Source: Hahella sp. HNIBRBA332
GTDB lineage: Bacteria; Pseudomonadota; Gammaproteobacteria; Pseudomonadales; Oleiphilaceae
Reading direction: 5' to 3'
Assembly (NCBI RefSeq): GCF_030719035.1
Contig: NZ_CP132203.1
Location: forward strand, 2,790,001 to 2,854,000
DNA length: 64,000 bases
Shown one piece after another: positions 33,322-43,249 of this stretch (its first letter is position 1; the number at the start of each line of letters is the position of its first letter). The position numbers were made by a program, and so were the translations under genes. The notes under the pieces were generated by a model. That model saw only the letters and a list, made by a program, of their open reading frames with translations, was not told the DNA's origin and ran no database searches.

Positions 33322-35132
33322 GCTCTCTCTCCTTCGTCGTGACTGGCTTCAGTCTCACTTGATTCTTTTTGATTAAGGCGGGAGTAACTTTGATGGTAGT
33401 ATCCGATTGCGAAACACCCTTGATCATCCAGACGCAAGCTACGAGGGAAACTACTACCCAGGCCCTCAATGATCTCACTCACGTCACGCTCCAAGGCCTT
33501 CGCTAGTCCAACTTTTTCCTTACGAATTTTACTTAGGTGATGCTGAGCGTTACGGAGTAACAGTGGGAAAATACTACCTGGCGCCGATGAAGCCGCTCCG
33601 AAGTATCTATCACGAATCGTAGCGTTTAATTTTTCTCCCAATGCGCTACGCTGGATTTTTTCCAATACAGCAAAGAGTCTTCCCAGGCGATAACCTGGAT
33701 TGCTGTTTTCTGTATCTAAACTCACAGGAACCTCCTCCGTTTGAGATCGGTTTGCGTTCAATCGATATTCGCGTGATATGACCGCTTTACATAACGCCAC
33801 ACGCAGGCCTGAGACATCGCCATCGGCACGCATGCGCATTAGAGCGCTAGTCAACAGGCTCCGTGGATAGCGTGATCCGTTCAAAATAGCTCGAGTCATT
33901 TCTCCGGCTAATTTCGAGGGGATATTTTCAGTTTTACCCAATACAGCCAATGCTTTTAGCAAGCGCCACATAGCGGGTTCGGTTTTCCAGGGTCGCGGGT
34001 GGATGTCTAAATCCTGGTAGTGCTCAGCCATACGCCGCGCAAATACACCAAGCGTTCCGGTATGCCAAAACCGGATGGAAAGCCGTGAAGCATTAGGCGC
34101 AAGGCCCAACACATAAAATCGGGTGCTCTCGTCCAATTCTGGATTTACGTCTGACAAGGGGCGGCCTTGAGCGATTTTTTCCAGAATGCTTTGTAGCTTC
34201 GCTGTTTCCTGACTATCGTCTGAGGGTGGAGACAGCAGTAATGCAAAGGCGTTTTCCGCCGCCACCGCAGCGCAAGCATTTTCCGACAGCGCCCAAAAGA
34301 CAACGCTTGCGTCGCCTATCTGAAGTCGTTGACGATTCTTTTCATCTCTACGTAATAGGTGGTTGAGTACAGTTGTATATGAAAAAGCTGCAGAGATAGA
34401 AATACGAGCGTTTACGCCTGTATCATTCTCAGTCTTATTGCTTTTAAGTTTTTGTAGAGTTCCGCAGTATGATAAATACGCATCACCATTGAAGGAGGCT
34501 ATTGACGCACCAGAGCTCTGCGCGCCGTTGACACCTTTGATTGCCGGATGTAGACGCGCCAGCAGTCCGTATTCACCCGTTACCTGACAGTGACCTTCTG
34601 TTCCGCCACTTGTGTTATATGCATGTACCCATATTGAGTGAGCCCCCAAACTTTCATGCACATATTGGCGCACACCATCTACCTGGAACACAAAATTGGC
34701 GTCTAACATTTCCTCCTTGAAGTACGGAGGTAAGAACTGGTCAGACGACCAGCTTTTCAGAAAATTTAAAACTGCCTTCAGCCCAATATCATCAGAGCCA
34801 GCTAGGAGACGTCGATGCAACTCTTTAAAAGCGTCATGCTCCTTTGTAGTTCGCTCACTTTTTTTTGCACTTACACCCAATACATAACTGGATTTATCCC
34901 ACAAGAAACATGGCTCTATGTTTGCAGCCCGCTTAGGCGGTAACGGAACGTCTATATACTCTGGCGTAGCTTTCTTTCCAGAAGTCCTGCGAATGTCTGC
35001 AACATCCTTAATGTCACCTTCTTCATTCAAGACAATGACATAGGATATCTTCTCCCGGCTGAAGCCATACTGCGGCACTTCATCACGCTCCGCTAGCCTC
35101 TGATAGTACTCATTCAGTGCAGAGAGAATCAT
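33318..35132 (-). CDS. cas8c: Cascade large subunit Cas8c (Csd1)
   Basis: A 604-residue Csd1-type protein, starting MILSALNEYYQRLAERDEVPQYGFSREKI, the typical opening of the family. Recognises PAM and recruits Cas3. In type I-C an internal start near the 3' end often yields a small Cas11 subunit. Several methionines lie in the C-terminal third (for example in LMRMRADGDVSG), but I could not single out one with a ribosome-binding site. Four-base overlaps join it to cas5c and cas7. Confidence 0.95.
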   Translation of the reverse strand: MILSALNEYYQRLAERDEVPQYGFSREKISYVIVLNEEGDIKDVADIRRTSGKKATPEYIDVPLPPKRAANIEPCFLWDKSSYVLGVSAKKSERTTKEHDAFKELHRRLLAGSDDIGLKAVLNFLKSWSSDQFLPPYFKEEMLDANFVFQVDGVRQYVHESLGAHSIWVHAYNTSGGTEGHCQVTGEYGLLARLHPAIKGVNGAQSSGASIASFNGDAYLSYCGTLQKLKSNKTENDTGVNARISISAAFSYTTVLNHLLRRDEKNRQRLQIGDASVVFWALSENACAAVAAENAFALLLSPPSDDSQETAKLQSILEKIAQGRPLSDVNPELDESTRFYVLGLAPNASRLSIRFWHTGTLGVFARRMAEHYQDLDIHPRPWKTEPAMWRLLKALAVLGKTENIPSKLAGEMTRAILNGSRYPRSLLTSALMRMRADGDVSGLRVALCKAVISREYRLNANRSQTEEVPVSLDTENSNPGYRLGRLFAVLEKIQRSALGEKLNATIRDRYFGAASSAPGSIFPLLLRNAQHHLSKIRKEKVGLAKALERDVSEIIEGLGSSFPRSLRLDDQGCFAIGYYHQSYSRLNQKESSETEASHDEGERA

Positions 35133-35797
35133 GCTATCGCCTCCGCAAAATTTGGCGCCTCAATGACGCCGTTCACCATACGCGCGCGGAAAAATTTCGG
35201 CGTCATGCCGTTCACAAAATCAATATCGTGCAACATCCAACCGAGATCGACTTCCCCCTCTAATGATTTATGGGACTGAGGTGGAGACTCATCGGCATCA
35301 AGCAATCGGAAATAAGCCGGGAATTCTCTAACGCCCAGACAAGGCGCATGGAAATACTGCCCTTTACGCGCGCGCCGATTGAAAATATCAAGGTGCTTTC
35401 CTTCGGAGTCGTCGGAGCCCGCTTTTTCTGTGAGCTCAAAGTGCGCGTCTATGATATAAGCCACATCCCGCAACACGGTCGCCGCCCGTTGCTGCCGGTC
35501 TTCTTCGACGAAAGTTGCGACACCATCGACGCGACCTGCTTTCATCGCTTTGGCCACATTCGCAGCGGATAGTTTTCCGCCCACTTCGTTTCGACGAATT
35601 GATTCAAAGCGGATGGGATTCAAGACATGTATACGATCGATAACCCAACGAATGGCGGGCTTCCAATGAATGGCTTCTATTATGCCCCGGGCGGCGGAGG
35701 GAGTGATGACGTCATACGAGACCCGCTCCACTTTCATTTCCGGGCGGGTAAAGCAGGCACGCTCTCCCCAGACTAACAAACGTATTCCATAACTCAT
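35129..35797 (-). CDS. cas5c: Cas5c (Cas5d), crRNA-processing endonuclease
   Basis: A 222-residue Cas5d-type protein with MSYGIRLLVWGERACFTRPEMKVERVSYDVITPSAARGIIEAIHWKP, the hallmark N terminus. In type I-C there is no Cas6; this protein cuts the pre-crRNA below the repeat hairpin and stays on the 5' handle. Stop overlaps cas8c. Confidence 0.95.
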   Translation of the reverse strand: MSYGIRLLVWGERACFTRPEMKVERVSYDVITPSAARGIIEAIHWKPAIRWVIDRIHVLNPIRFESIRRNEVGGKLSAANVAKAMKAGRVDGVATFVEEDRQQRAATVLRDVAYIIDAHFELTEKAGSDDSEGKHLDIFNRRARKGQYFHAPCLGVREFPAYFRLLDADESPPQSHKSLEGEVDLGWMLHDIDFVNGMTPKFFRARMVNGVIEAPNFAEAIA

Positions 35798-35835
35798 TAT
35801 CTATCTCCTCAATGCCTATGAGGTGGCGATAGCAC

Positions 35836-38067
35836 CTACCAAACCAATTTCTCCGCACGGATGAATGTTGGATTGTCCCAACTCAGTCCGCACTCTTCGT
35901 CGTATAAATCCATATTCGCCAAGTAAACGAACTGCTGCTCAAAGCGCTCTTCCGCCTTGACCACGATGGCTCCCGCATCAAAAAGCGCTTGATACGCGGT
36001 TTGGGGGATTTGCACGATATATGGCTGTAAACACCGGGATATACCCACGCAGCCTTCGGCATAATCCAAGGCGCCCAGCGCTTTCCGAGCAATATCATCA
36101 AAGGGGATAATCACTGGCATTTGCCGGCTTTCAATCAAGCGAAACTTACTGGACAGAGTTTCAAAAGGCAGTCCTGTTATCCTTGCCGACGCAATCAGTC
36201 CAAGCAAGTCATAAGCATCCAGTTCCTTCTCCTTGCGCCAATACAAGTGTTGAAAATATTCTTCAATGGCGGCCAAGCTGAGGGGGTCTGGGTGGTGGCG
36301 CATAACGCCTCGACTAACACTGGCGAATTGCTCAAGCTCTACCGGAGGAGCCCAGTCTTCATTAGCAGGATTAAACACCAGAACTTCACATTCATCCGCT
36401 GGCAGCATACCTTCCCTATTACATCGCCCCGCCGCCTGCGCGATGGAGTCCAGCCCTGCTTCCGCCCTCAATACTGTTGGGAAGTCGATATCTACGCCAG
36501 CTTCGATCAGTGAGGTAGACACCAGGCGACAAGGCCTTCCCTGCTTTAAATCCTCACGAATTTGCGCCAGCATCTGGCTACGGTGCTTCGCGCACATCAA
36601 GGTGGATAGATGCCTGGCTCCGGGTTCACTGCGGATACTTTCGAAAACAGCTTTGGCGTGTCGCCGATTATTGACGATGCATAAAACTTGCGCCCGCTCC
36701 AGCAGAATGTCTGTCAACGTCTCATCATCCAGCACGCCAATATGACGAACCGAGACGCGCTTGAATTCCCGGTAAAGTTGCTCAGGATTCGGCGCAAGCT
36801 CTCTCACATTACGAAAACCGCCAACAAATGAGTCCTCGACGTTATCGCGCTCATGTAAGGCAGGCTGGGTCGCGGTACAGAGCACGATGCTGGTCCGATA
36901 GTTCAGAGCCAGCTCGTCCAGCGCAGCCACACAAGGTTTAAGCAGCTTGAGCGGCAACGTTTGCGCTTCATCCAGAATGACAACGCTATTAGCGATATTG
37001 TGCAGTTTCCGGCAGCGGGACGGCCGGTCGGCAAAAAGGCTTTCAAAGAACTGTACCGCGGTGGTCACAATGATGGGCGCTTCCCAGTTTTCCATCGCTA
37101 ACTTTAGTTTCTCACGGGCTTCCGGGTCCTTACTTCTATCCTCAATAAACGCGCTATGGTGTTCCAATACGGCGTATTCGCCTCGTTCTCCAAACGCCTG
37201 CCGAAATACTGCCGCATTCTGTTCAACGATACTGGTGAACGGAATGACATAGATAACCCGTTCCAGCTTGTGCATCAGGGCGTGATCCAGCGCGAAAGCG
37301 AGTGACGCCAAGGTTTTACCACCGCCAGTGGGTGCAGTCAGTGAGAATAATCCTGGGTCGAGTTCCGCATTGCGGCGAACCGTTTGTAGAATCTCTCTCC
37401 GCCTCCAATTGACGGGCTTGCCCTTATCGTTAAGTCCACGGAGAAAGCTATCCAATGCAGGCTTTAGGTCGGCGAGAGAAGGATATTCTCCCCGAGGGCT
37501 TTCCCCTCCTTCTGCTTGAAGATAAAAGGCTTCCGTATCAAGAAAGTCGGCATCCACCAGACAGGAAAACAACATACGGGTCAGAAACGCCATCTGGAAA
37601 AAGTTACGGTCATGTCTCGCGTGAAAACGGGAAGGTAATGACAGTTGCTTCGGAATATTCAACTCGGAACGCCAAGCCTCTGACAGTCTATATGTCTCTG
37701 ACTTTAAACGATCTTCCAATGACGTTCGATTCACGCCATTAACGCCGTTAGCCAGGCCGGCATGATGCCCTGCAATAGCGTAAGCGAGTAGATATCCCAG
37801 ACTCTGGTATCTTTCGACAACCAGCTTGGCCCCGGCTGTCGCGTGATCGACACGCAAAGAGTCACCAGTTAAGCGGCGCTGAAATTCATCCGTGTATTTG
37901 CCCAGGTCATGCAACAGTCCGGATACTTCCGCCAGATTCTCAACATCACACCCAAAAACGGAGGCGAACTTTTTCGCCAGACGTCCAACCTCGGAAAGGT
38001 GCTCCGATAGCATTTGCCAGTCTTGTTTACTCGTATCTGGGGTGGAGTGCGCATAGAACATTTTCAT
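35836..38067 (-). CDS. cas3: CRISPR-associated helicase/nuclease Cas3 (HD fused)
   Basis: A 743-residue Cas3 with an N-terminal HD nuclease domain (EHLSEVG, then GLLHDLGKYTDEF, then IAGHHAGL) and a superfamily 2 helicase: Walker A APTGGGKT at about residue 244, DEAQ box (VVILDEAQTLP) at about residue 364, and QAAGRCNREG motif VI. Unwinds and degrades target DNA after Cascade binding. First gene of the cas operon, 38 bases upstream of cas5c. Confidence 0.96.
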   Translation of the reverse strand: MKMFYAHSTPDTSKQDWQMLSEHLSEVGRLAKKFASVFGCDVENLAEVSGLLHDLGKYTDEFQRRLTGDSLRVDHATAGAKLVVERYQSLGYLLAYAIAGHHAGLANGVNGVNRTSLEDRLKSETYRLSEAWRSELNIPKQLSLPSRFHARHDRNFFQMAFLTRMLFSCLVDADFLDTEAFYLQAEGGESPRGEYPSLADLKPALDSFLRGLNDKGKPVNWRRREILQTVRRNAELDPGLFSLTAPTGGGKTLASLAFALDHALMHKLERVIYVIPFTSIVEQNAAVFRQAFGERGEYAVLEHHSAFIEDRSKDPEAREKLKLAMENWEAPIIVTTAVQFFESLFADRPSRCRKLHNIANSVVILDEAQTLPLKLLKPCVAALDELALNYRTSIVLCTATQPALHERDNVEDSFVGGFRNVRELAPNPEQLYREFKRVSVRHIGVLDDETLTDILLERAQVLCIVNNRRHAKAVFESIRSEPGARHLSTLMCAKHRSQMLAQIREDLKQGRPCRLVSTSLIEAGVDIDFPTVLRAEAGLDSIAQAAGRCNREGMLPADECEVLVFNPANEDWAPPVELEQFASVSRGVMRHHPDPLSLAAIEEYFQHLYWRKEKELDAYDLLGLIASARITGLPFETLSSKFRLIESRQMPVIIPFDDIARKALGALDYAEGCVGISRCLQPYIVQIPQTAYQALFDAGAIVVKAEERFEQQFVYLANMDLYDEECGLSWDNPTFIRAEKLVW

Positions 38068-38394
38068 GCGCCTTTGAGAAAAGCATTAACGCCGCGAAGC
38101 ATCCCGATGCGCATTGCAGTGGCGTATGTCATTTGCTGAAGAGTCGGCTTTATCATCCTGATTCCTTCGCAACGATAATTGCCCAATCAAGCGACATCTC
38201 GCCCAACGGACAACAGCAATGACTAAAAAGTATAGGAGAGCATGCAGACAATGCCTTTACAGCGTGTAATGAGTTTTTGAAATCTGTCTGCTTCCTGTAG
38301 AAAAAAATTAACCGCTTACGCTTCGTTTCCTGATGATCTACATCAATCCAGACGAGAGAATTCTATTTGAATAAACCATCAACGCATTGAGCAA
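38068..38394. promoter_or_regulatory. non-coding interval upstream of the cas operon
   Basis: It must hold the promoter for cas3 to cas2 (minus strand). It is AT-rich in the middle. No clear operator, repeat or small RNA was identified by eye. Confidence 0.4.
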
Positions 38395-38862
38395 TCAAAA
38401 CTGCGACACAATGCTCCCTGGAGCGCCGCCCAGCACAACTTTCCGGCCGTGAGTTAGAACGAAGGTTTTGTCCCAGCCGCTCAATAACACATGCGCCTTT
38501 CGTAACTGCCCTTCAAGCGTCTGAGGAACCTCTCTGAATGGCTTACGCGAAAACAACACGAAGGTTTTAAAATACCGATGCCCATAGGGAGTTCCATCTG
38601 CAATCTCGACTTTGGCGCCAGCGGAAAGCTCGTAAGGAATGTCGTCAAAAAAGCGTTCGTAGCGATCCCCGTTTTCATCAAGCTCCATCCACAACTCAAT
38701 CCAACGACAGATCTCCCCTGGCCGCTGAATCCTGATCCGCGGATAGCGCCCCAACGCGCGGCGGTCAACATACTCATACCCGGCAACTTCACAGAACCGG
38801 TTCACACAAGGCATCACCCGCTTCAGATGCTCATTCAGCTCTTCAAACTGACGCTCGTTCAT
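38395..38862 (-). CDS. hypothetical protein between cas3 and array 2, 155 aa
   Basis: Soluble protein (MNERQFEELNEHLKRVMPCVNRFCEVAGYEYV...) with a RYPRIRIQRPGEICRWIELWMELDENGDRYERF centre. No family recognised. Same strand as cas; it could be a CRISPR-neighbour accessory gene or simply an unrelated insert between the cas operon and the second array. It lies 40 bases from the distal repeat of array 2. Confidence 0.5.
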   Translation of the reverse strand: MNERQFEELNEHLKRVMPCVNRFCEVAGYEYVDRRALGRYPRIRIQRPGEICRWIELWMELDENGDRYERFFDDIPYELSAGAKVEIADGTPYGHRYFKTFVLFSRKPFREVPQTLEGQLRKAHVLLSGWDKTFVLTHGRKVVLGGAPGSIVSQF

Positions 38863-38902
38863 TTGTTTCCCTGGTAAAGTGTTGCCGTTTTCCTTTAAAG
38901 CA

Positions 38903-40120
38903 TAAGAGGCCCATGCCTCCGCGTGGGAGGCGACGAGCGGGCGCGCATAGCTAGGCTAGTCGAGGCGGCGTTTCAATCCACGCCTCCGCATGGGAGGCGA
39001 CGCGTCATGACGGTTGAAACGCAACAAACTGAGCGGTTTCAATCCACGCCTCCGCATGGGAGGCGACGATCCGCGGGGCGGACGCCATCATCACCAACTG
39101 GTTTCAATCCACGCCTCCGCATGGGAGGCGACTTGACGCGGCATTTTTGTACCCTTTTCTACATTGTTTCAATCCACGCCTCCGCATGGGAGGCGACAAA
39201 TTATGAGCTATTATGTGTGCGCGATCATATGTTTCAATCCACGCCTCCGCATGGGAGGCGACTATCTTTGTTGCCATCCATCTCGCGGATAATACTGGTT
39301 TCAATCCACGCCTCCGCATGGGAGGCGACGCCGCTACCCTGGTTAGATGGGCGTTTGATGTTGTTTCAATCCACGCCTCCGCATGGGAGGCGACTATGAG
39401 ATTCCGCTACCGATTTTTTCCTGCTTAACGTTTCAATCCACGCCTCCGCATGGGAGGCGACAGGGGCTGGAATGGTACGCGTGCCGTGCGGTTCAGTTTC
39501 AATCCACGCCTCCGCATGGGAGGCGACTTTTGGCTATTTGACTTCCCCGCTGCGAAATAAAGTTTCAATCCACGCCTCCGCATGGGAGGCGACCCGCCAA
39601 AAGACTCAGTGTAGATATGATGTTGAGGTTTCAATCCACGCCTCCGCATGGGAGGCGACTAAGCCGATGCCTGCGGCCTGCGGATGACCGACGTTTCAAT
39701 CCACGCCTCCGCATGGGAGGCGACCTCGGCGAAGCCGCCTGCATTCTTCAGCATGGTTGTTTCAATCCACGCCTCCGCATGGGAGGCGACGCCTACCAAT
39801 GACATGTAGCCGCCGGTCGCCCATGTTTCAATCCACGCCTCCGCATGGGAGGCGACTTTTCATACAATAGCGCGCTCATGGGTTGGCGGGTGTTTCAATC
39901 CACGCCTCCGCATGGGAGGCGACCCTTGACACTGCGTATTACGTACGTATCGACTCGGTTTCAATCCACGCCTCCGCATGGGAGGCGACGTTTGAGCGCG
40001 TAGAAATAGTCCACGTATTGCTTGTTTCAATCCACGCCTCCGCATGGGAGGCGACCAGGATTAAAGCGCGTCGGCATATAGGGGATATGTTTCAATCCAC
40101 GCCTCCGCATGGGAGGCGAC
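38903..40120 (-). CRISPR. type I-C CRISPR array 2, 19 repeats and 18 spacers
   Basis: Repeats of 32 bp that differ from array 1 by one base: loop CGCATGG instead of CGCGTGG. The variation lies in the hairpin loop, so the stem is unchanged. The distal repeat (38903-38934) has lost the GTTTCAATCC half and keeps the array 1 form CGCGTGG. Spacers are 33-35 bp and none appears duplicated. Transcribed on the minus strand from the leader at 40121 onward. Confidence 0.97.
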
Positions 40121-40126
40121 TGCCTA

Positions 40127-40156
40127 ACTATAATCCAATGATTCCAAAGGTGTTAA
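40127..40156 (-). promoter_or_regulatory. promoter of CRISPR array 2
   Basis: TTAACA (40151-40156) and TATAGT (40127-40132) on the minus strand, 18 bases apart, 6 bases before the first repeat; identical in design to the array 1 promoter. Confidence 0.65.
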
Positions 40157-40254
40157 TGGCGTGTTTGCGCTAACCTGGGGAGTTTTGTGTTGTTAAAGAG
40201 CGGCTTTTTTCTGTCTGCGATGAAAAGCTTTTGTCTTTCAGTGTCTTGCATGAT

Positions 40255-40295
40255 CGCTAACCTCCCAGGGATTTTATGGGAGCCTGGGGTTAGCG
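40255..40295 (-). promoter_or_regulatory. conserved 41-bp leader hairpin motif, copy 2
   Basis: Matches 30450-30490 in 38 of 41 positions and lies 134 bases from the array, exactly as in array 1. No cas2 gene adjoins this copy. Confidence 0.7.
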
Positions 40296-40376
40296 CTGAG
40301 TGGTTTAAGTATAGGAAAGAAATGAATCGGCGATTGGGATGGATAGCTTAGTTCAAGCGAGTCTGCAGAGGTAGCC

Positions 40377-40402
40377 ATCCCCCGCTCGCACGGGGGATTT
40401 TT
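40377..40402 (+). terminator. rho-independent terminator-like hairpin
   Basis: Perfect 8-bp stem ATCCCCCG-(6)-CGGGGGAT followed by T5 on the plus strand. It lies between the array 2 leader and the 3' end of the carbamoyltransferase gene and insulates the two. Confidence 0.7.
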
Positions 40403-40429
40403 ACTGTGGATCACAAGCAGTTTATTGGA

Positions 40430-42214
40430 TCAAATACCCACGTTTTCCGGGTACAGGCTGCCCAGGCTTTTTTCCCATTCTTTCTTCTCATCCACTTTGC
40501 TGGGTTCTTGGGCGACGGCGGCTTTTTCGATCAGGCAGCCGTCGATGACCAGTGCGTCCAGGGCGCATTCCATGAAGAAGTCGAGGGCTTCTTTGGGGGT
40601 TTCTACGATGGGCATGCCTTTCTTGTTGAACGAGGTGTTGAGCAGGACAGAGACGCCGGTCAGTTCGCCAAACTTGTTTAGCAGTCGATAGTAGTTGGGC
40701 GACACGGACTCTGTCACCGTCTGCACTCTGGCGGAGCCGTCCGCGTGGACGACGGCGGGGATTTCTTTTCTCCACTCTTCCCGGGTCGGCGCCACCAGAA
40801 TCATGTAGGGGCTGGGATAGTCGCAGTCGAAATAAACGCGGGCTTTTTCCAGCGGTACGGAAGGCGCGAACGGCCGGAAGTCTTCGCGAAACTTCACATT
40901 GCGATTGATGTGTTCGCGTACATCCGGGTTACGAGGGTCCGCCAGGATGCTGCGATGTCCCAGAGCACGGGGGCCAAATTCGGAGCCTTTTTCAAACCAG
41001 GCGACCACTTTACCCTCGGCCAGCAATTCCGCAGTACGATTGATCGCTTCGTCTTCCGGCAGGCGTCGGTAACTGATTTTTCCGGCGTACGTCTGCATAG
41101 CGGGATACAGTTCTTCCGCTTCATAGGACTTACCGAAATAAGGCGAGGCATCGTGCTTGACCCGCTCCTGTCCCAACACTTCCAACCAACCGTAATAGGC
41201 GCAGCCAATGGCCAGGCCGTTATCCGCCGCCGCCGGTTGAAAGTAGAAGTCTTCGAAGCCGGTCTGCTTCAACAGCTTGGCGTTAGCCACCGCATTCAAC
41301 GCCACGCCGCCGGCGTATCCCAGGTTCTTGTGGGGCTGATGTTGGAAACGGTGATTCACCAGATACAGCAACGCGCGCTCAATTTCCCGCTGCATCCAAT
41401 AGGCGATATCCGCGTAATAGTCGAAGTTCTCCGCCAGATCTTCATAGCGCACCCGCGGCCGGTCAAAGTGCTTCATCCAGTCATAGTTGACGAACACGCG
41501 TCCGTCGCGACATTCGAACGCCTGAAAATCATACACGCCTGGACGTCCATAAGGCGCCAGCCCCATCAGTTTGCCGGGGTCCTCCATGCCCTGAAACACA
41601 TACTGACTCACACCCGAATACAACCCGCCGATGGAGTGTTTGGTGGTCGGCGGGCACATAGAGTATCCCTTGAGAAAATAGCCGAAAGGAGAAAAGTCTT
41701 TGTAAACCGGACGCAACTTCCCTTTCTCGTAGAGGTAATAACTGTCTTTTTCGAAGAACAGATGATTAAAGTCTGCGCCGGGTTGAGCTTCCGGCACATG
41801 GGCTCCTTCTAGATCCAGACAGTCATCCCAACTGCTGCCGCAGCCGTCGATCACCAGCACCGCCATGTCGTCAAACGGACTGGTTCCCACCACACTGTAG
41901 GCGTGCGCCAGGTGGTGAGAAATGGTGACGGTTTTGACATGATCAGGAATGATCCGTGGTTGGCCATGAAAGATCTTGTTGCCGCGATCAAAGTTACTGA
42001 AATTGGCGTTCTGCACCACCACCGCCACATCATCAAAGCCAATGCCCTCCGCATCCAGACAATATTGCATCGCCTCGCTGTCGCAAAAACCGTCATGCTT
42101 GATGCGGGTGATCCGCTCTTTCTCGATGGCCACGCACACTTCGCCATCTTTCAACAGGCACGCTGAACCGTCATGGGACAATCCGGTTCCCAGCACATAA
42201 ATGGGTTTAGACAT
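40430..42214 (-). CDS. NodU/CmcH-family carbamoyltransferase
   Basis: A 594-residue O-carbamoyltransferase. ATG 42214 (MSKPIYVLG) is preferred over the ATG two codons upstream because AAAGGA then sits at the correct distance. The N-terminal ASKHA/Kae1-like domain shows GLSHDGSACLLKDGEVCVAIEKERITRIKHDG, HHLAHAYS with metal-binding His, and GYAGGVALNAVANAKLL; the C-terminal carbamoyltransferase domain contains EFGPRALGHRSILADPRN and LLNTSFNKKGMPIVETP. It would make carbamoyl-AMP from carbamoyl phosphate and ATP and transfer the carbamoyl to a hydroxyl. It follows two JmjC-like genes that could create that hydroxyl. Confidence 0.85.
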   Translation of the reverse strand: MSKPIYVLGTGLSHDGSACLLKDGEVCVAIEKERITRIKHDGFCDSEAMQYCLDAEGIGFDDVAVVVQNANFSNFDRGNKIFHGQPRIIPDHVKTVTISHHLAHAYSVVGTSPFDDMAVLVIDGCGSSWDDCLDLEGAHVPEAQPGADFNHLFFEKDSYYLYEKGKLRPVYKDFSPFGYFLKGYSMCPPTTKHSIGGLYSGVSQYVFQGMEDPGKLMGLAPYGRPGVYDFQAFECRDGRVFVNYDWMKHFDRPRVRYEDLAENFDYYADIAYWMQREIERALLYLVNHRFQHQPHKNLGYAGGVALNAVANAKLLKQTGFEDFYFQPAAADNGLAIGCAYYGWLEVLGQERVKHDASPYFGKSYEAEELYPAMQTYAGKISYRRLPEDEAINRTAELLAEGKVVAWFEKGSEFGPRALGHRSILADPRNPDVREHINRNVKFREDFRPFAPSVPLEKARVYFDCDYPSPYMILVAPTREEWRKEIPAVVHADGSARVQTVTESVSPNYYRLLNKFGELTGVSVLLNTSFNKKGMPIVETPKEALDFFMECALDALVIDGCLIEKAAVAQEPSKVDEKKEWEKSLGSLYPENVGI

Positions 42215-42224
42215 AAGCATTCCT

Positions 42225-43148
42225 TTATTCGGTTTTTGTCAGTCGTTTGGGTGCGAACAGCAAGTCATAAAGCAGCTTGCCGGTAGGAGGCGTACTGAAT
42301 AATCGCTGGTTGTAGGCGCGACCTAAAACGCCGTGCCAGAGGAAGTCGCGCAGGATGCGAAACCATAAATGCCGCCCCGCCAGATTGACGCCGCGCGCCT
42401 GCTCGGCGATGGTGAGCGGCGAACCATACCAGCACGACAACGAAATCGATGGCCCGGCGGACGAAAAGTGATGCCACCAGCCGCGCGGGAAAAACAAAAT
42501 GTCCCCGGGTTGCAGGCGGGCAGTCAGAGTCTGCGCCCTGGCGAAGCGGGGATAACGCATCAGGTCGGGACGCTCCGGGTCCACCCGACTCTTGGAAATG
42601 CAGTCGCCAAAGGGATATAGATTACGCGCTTCCTGCGGGGCCAGCAGAATCGCTTTTTTCTCCCCGTAAACCTGCACGAACAGGTTGTCCATATTGTCGT
42701 AATGCAGACCCGAGCGGGTCTTGGAGCCGATCCACAGACTGGTGAAGTTCAACCCCGGCGGGATGAACTGCTGATAGCGATAATCCTCCTCCAGACCGGT
42801 GAAAGAATGTACGTCGGTCTGGTCGACATAGCAGGCGTCGCCCGCTTCCAGGATGTCGATGAACTCGCTCAGATACATCTCTCTGCGGTGATGCTTTTCG
42901 GTGCTGAAATAGGGAGCGCCATAAGCGGGCAACTGTAGGGACGGACGTACTCGTTGCGAGGCGAAACGGCGTCGGAAGTAGTCCGGCGTCCATTTCTCCA
43001 GCGCCGGCCACTTTAGCGCCCCTCCCGTTAGAATCACCGGTTTCGATGATTCCTGACATAATGCGGCGAACCTTTCGCTGTCCTCCGCATCCAGACGTTC
43101 AATCTCGGACTGTAAGCCGCAACTCTTTTCCTTGTTCATGACAGGCAT
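42225..43148 (-). CDS. cupin-8/JmjC-like oxygenase (copy 1)
   Basis: A 307-residue Fe(II)/2-oxoglutarate-type cupin protein. The first metal motif is in SGLHYDNMDNLFVQVYGEKKAILLAP (His-x-Asp) and the distal His is in ILFFPRGWWHHFSS. The family hydroxylates amino acid side chains of proteins or peptides. Start behind AAGGAG. It is separated from the carbamoyltransferase by 10 bases, so the pair form one transcription unit. Paralogous in architecture to the next gene. Confidence 0.75.
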   Translation of the reverse strand: MPVMNKEKSCGLQSEIERLDAEDSERFAALCQESSKPVILTGGALKWPALEKWTPDYFRRRFASQRVRPSLQLPAYGAPYFSTEKHHRREMYLSEFIDILEAGDACYVDQTDVHSFTGLEEDYRYQQFIPPGLNFTSLWIGSKTRSGLHYDNMDNLFVQVYGEKKAILLAPQEARNLYPFGDCISKSRVDPERPDLMRYPRFARAQTLTARLQPGDILFFPRGWWHHFSSAGPSISLSCWYGSPLTIAEQARGVNLAGRHLWFRILRDFLWHGVLGRAYNQRLFSTPPTGKLLYDLLFAPKRLTKTE

Positions 43149-43249
43149 CTCCTTGGGAAGAGATTTTATTGGGGACGTGGCGGAAGATACGACGGAGCGA
43201 CGACGGAACCTCAGGCGATCATCCTGATAACCCCGTCGCGTTCTAACCC

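Noticed and set aside
38923..40173. Open frames with repeated FNPRLRMGGD motifs
   Set aside because: Same artefact from CRISPR array 2.
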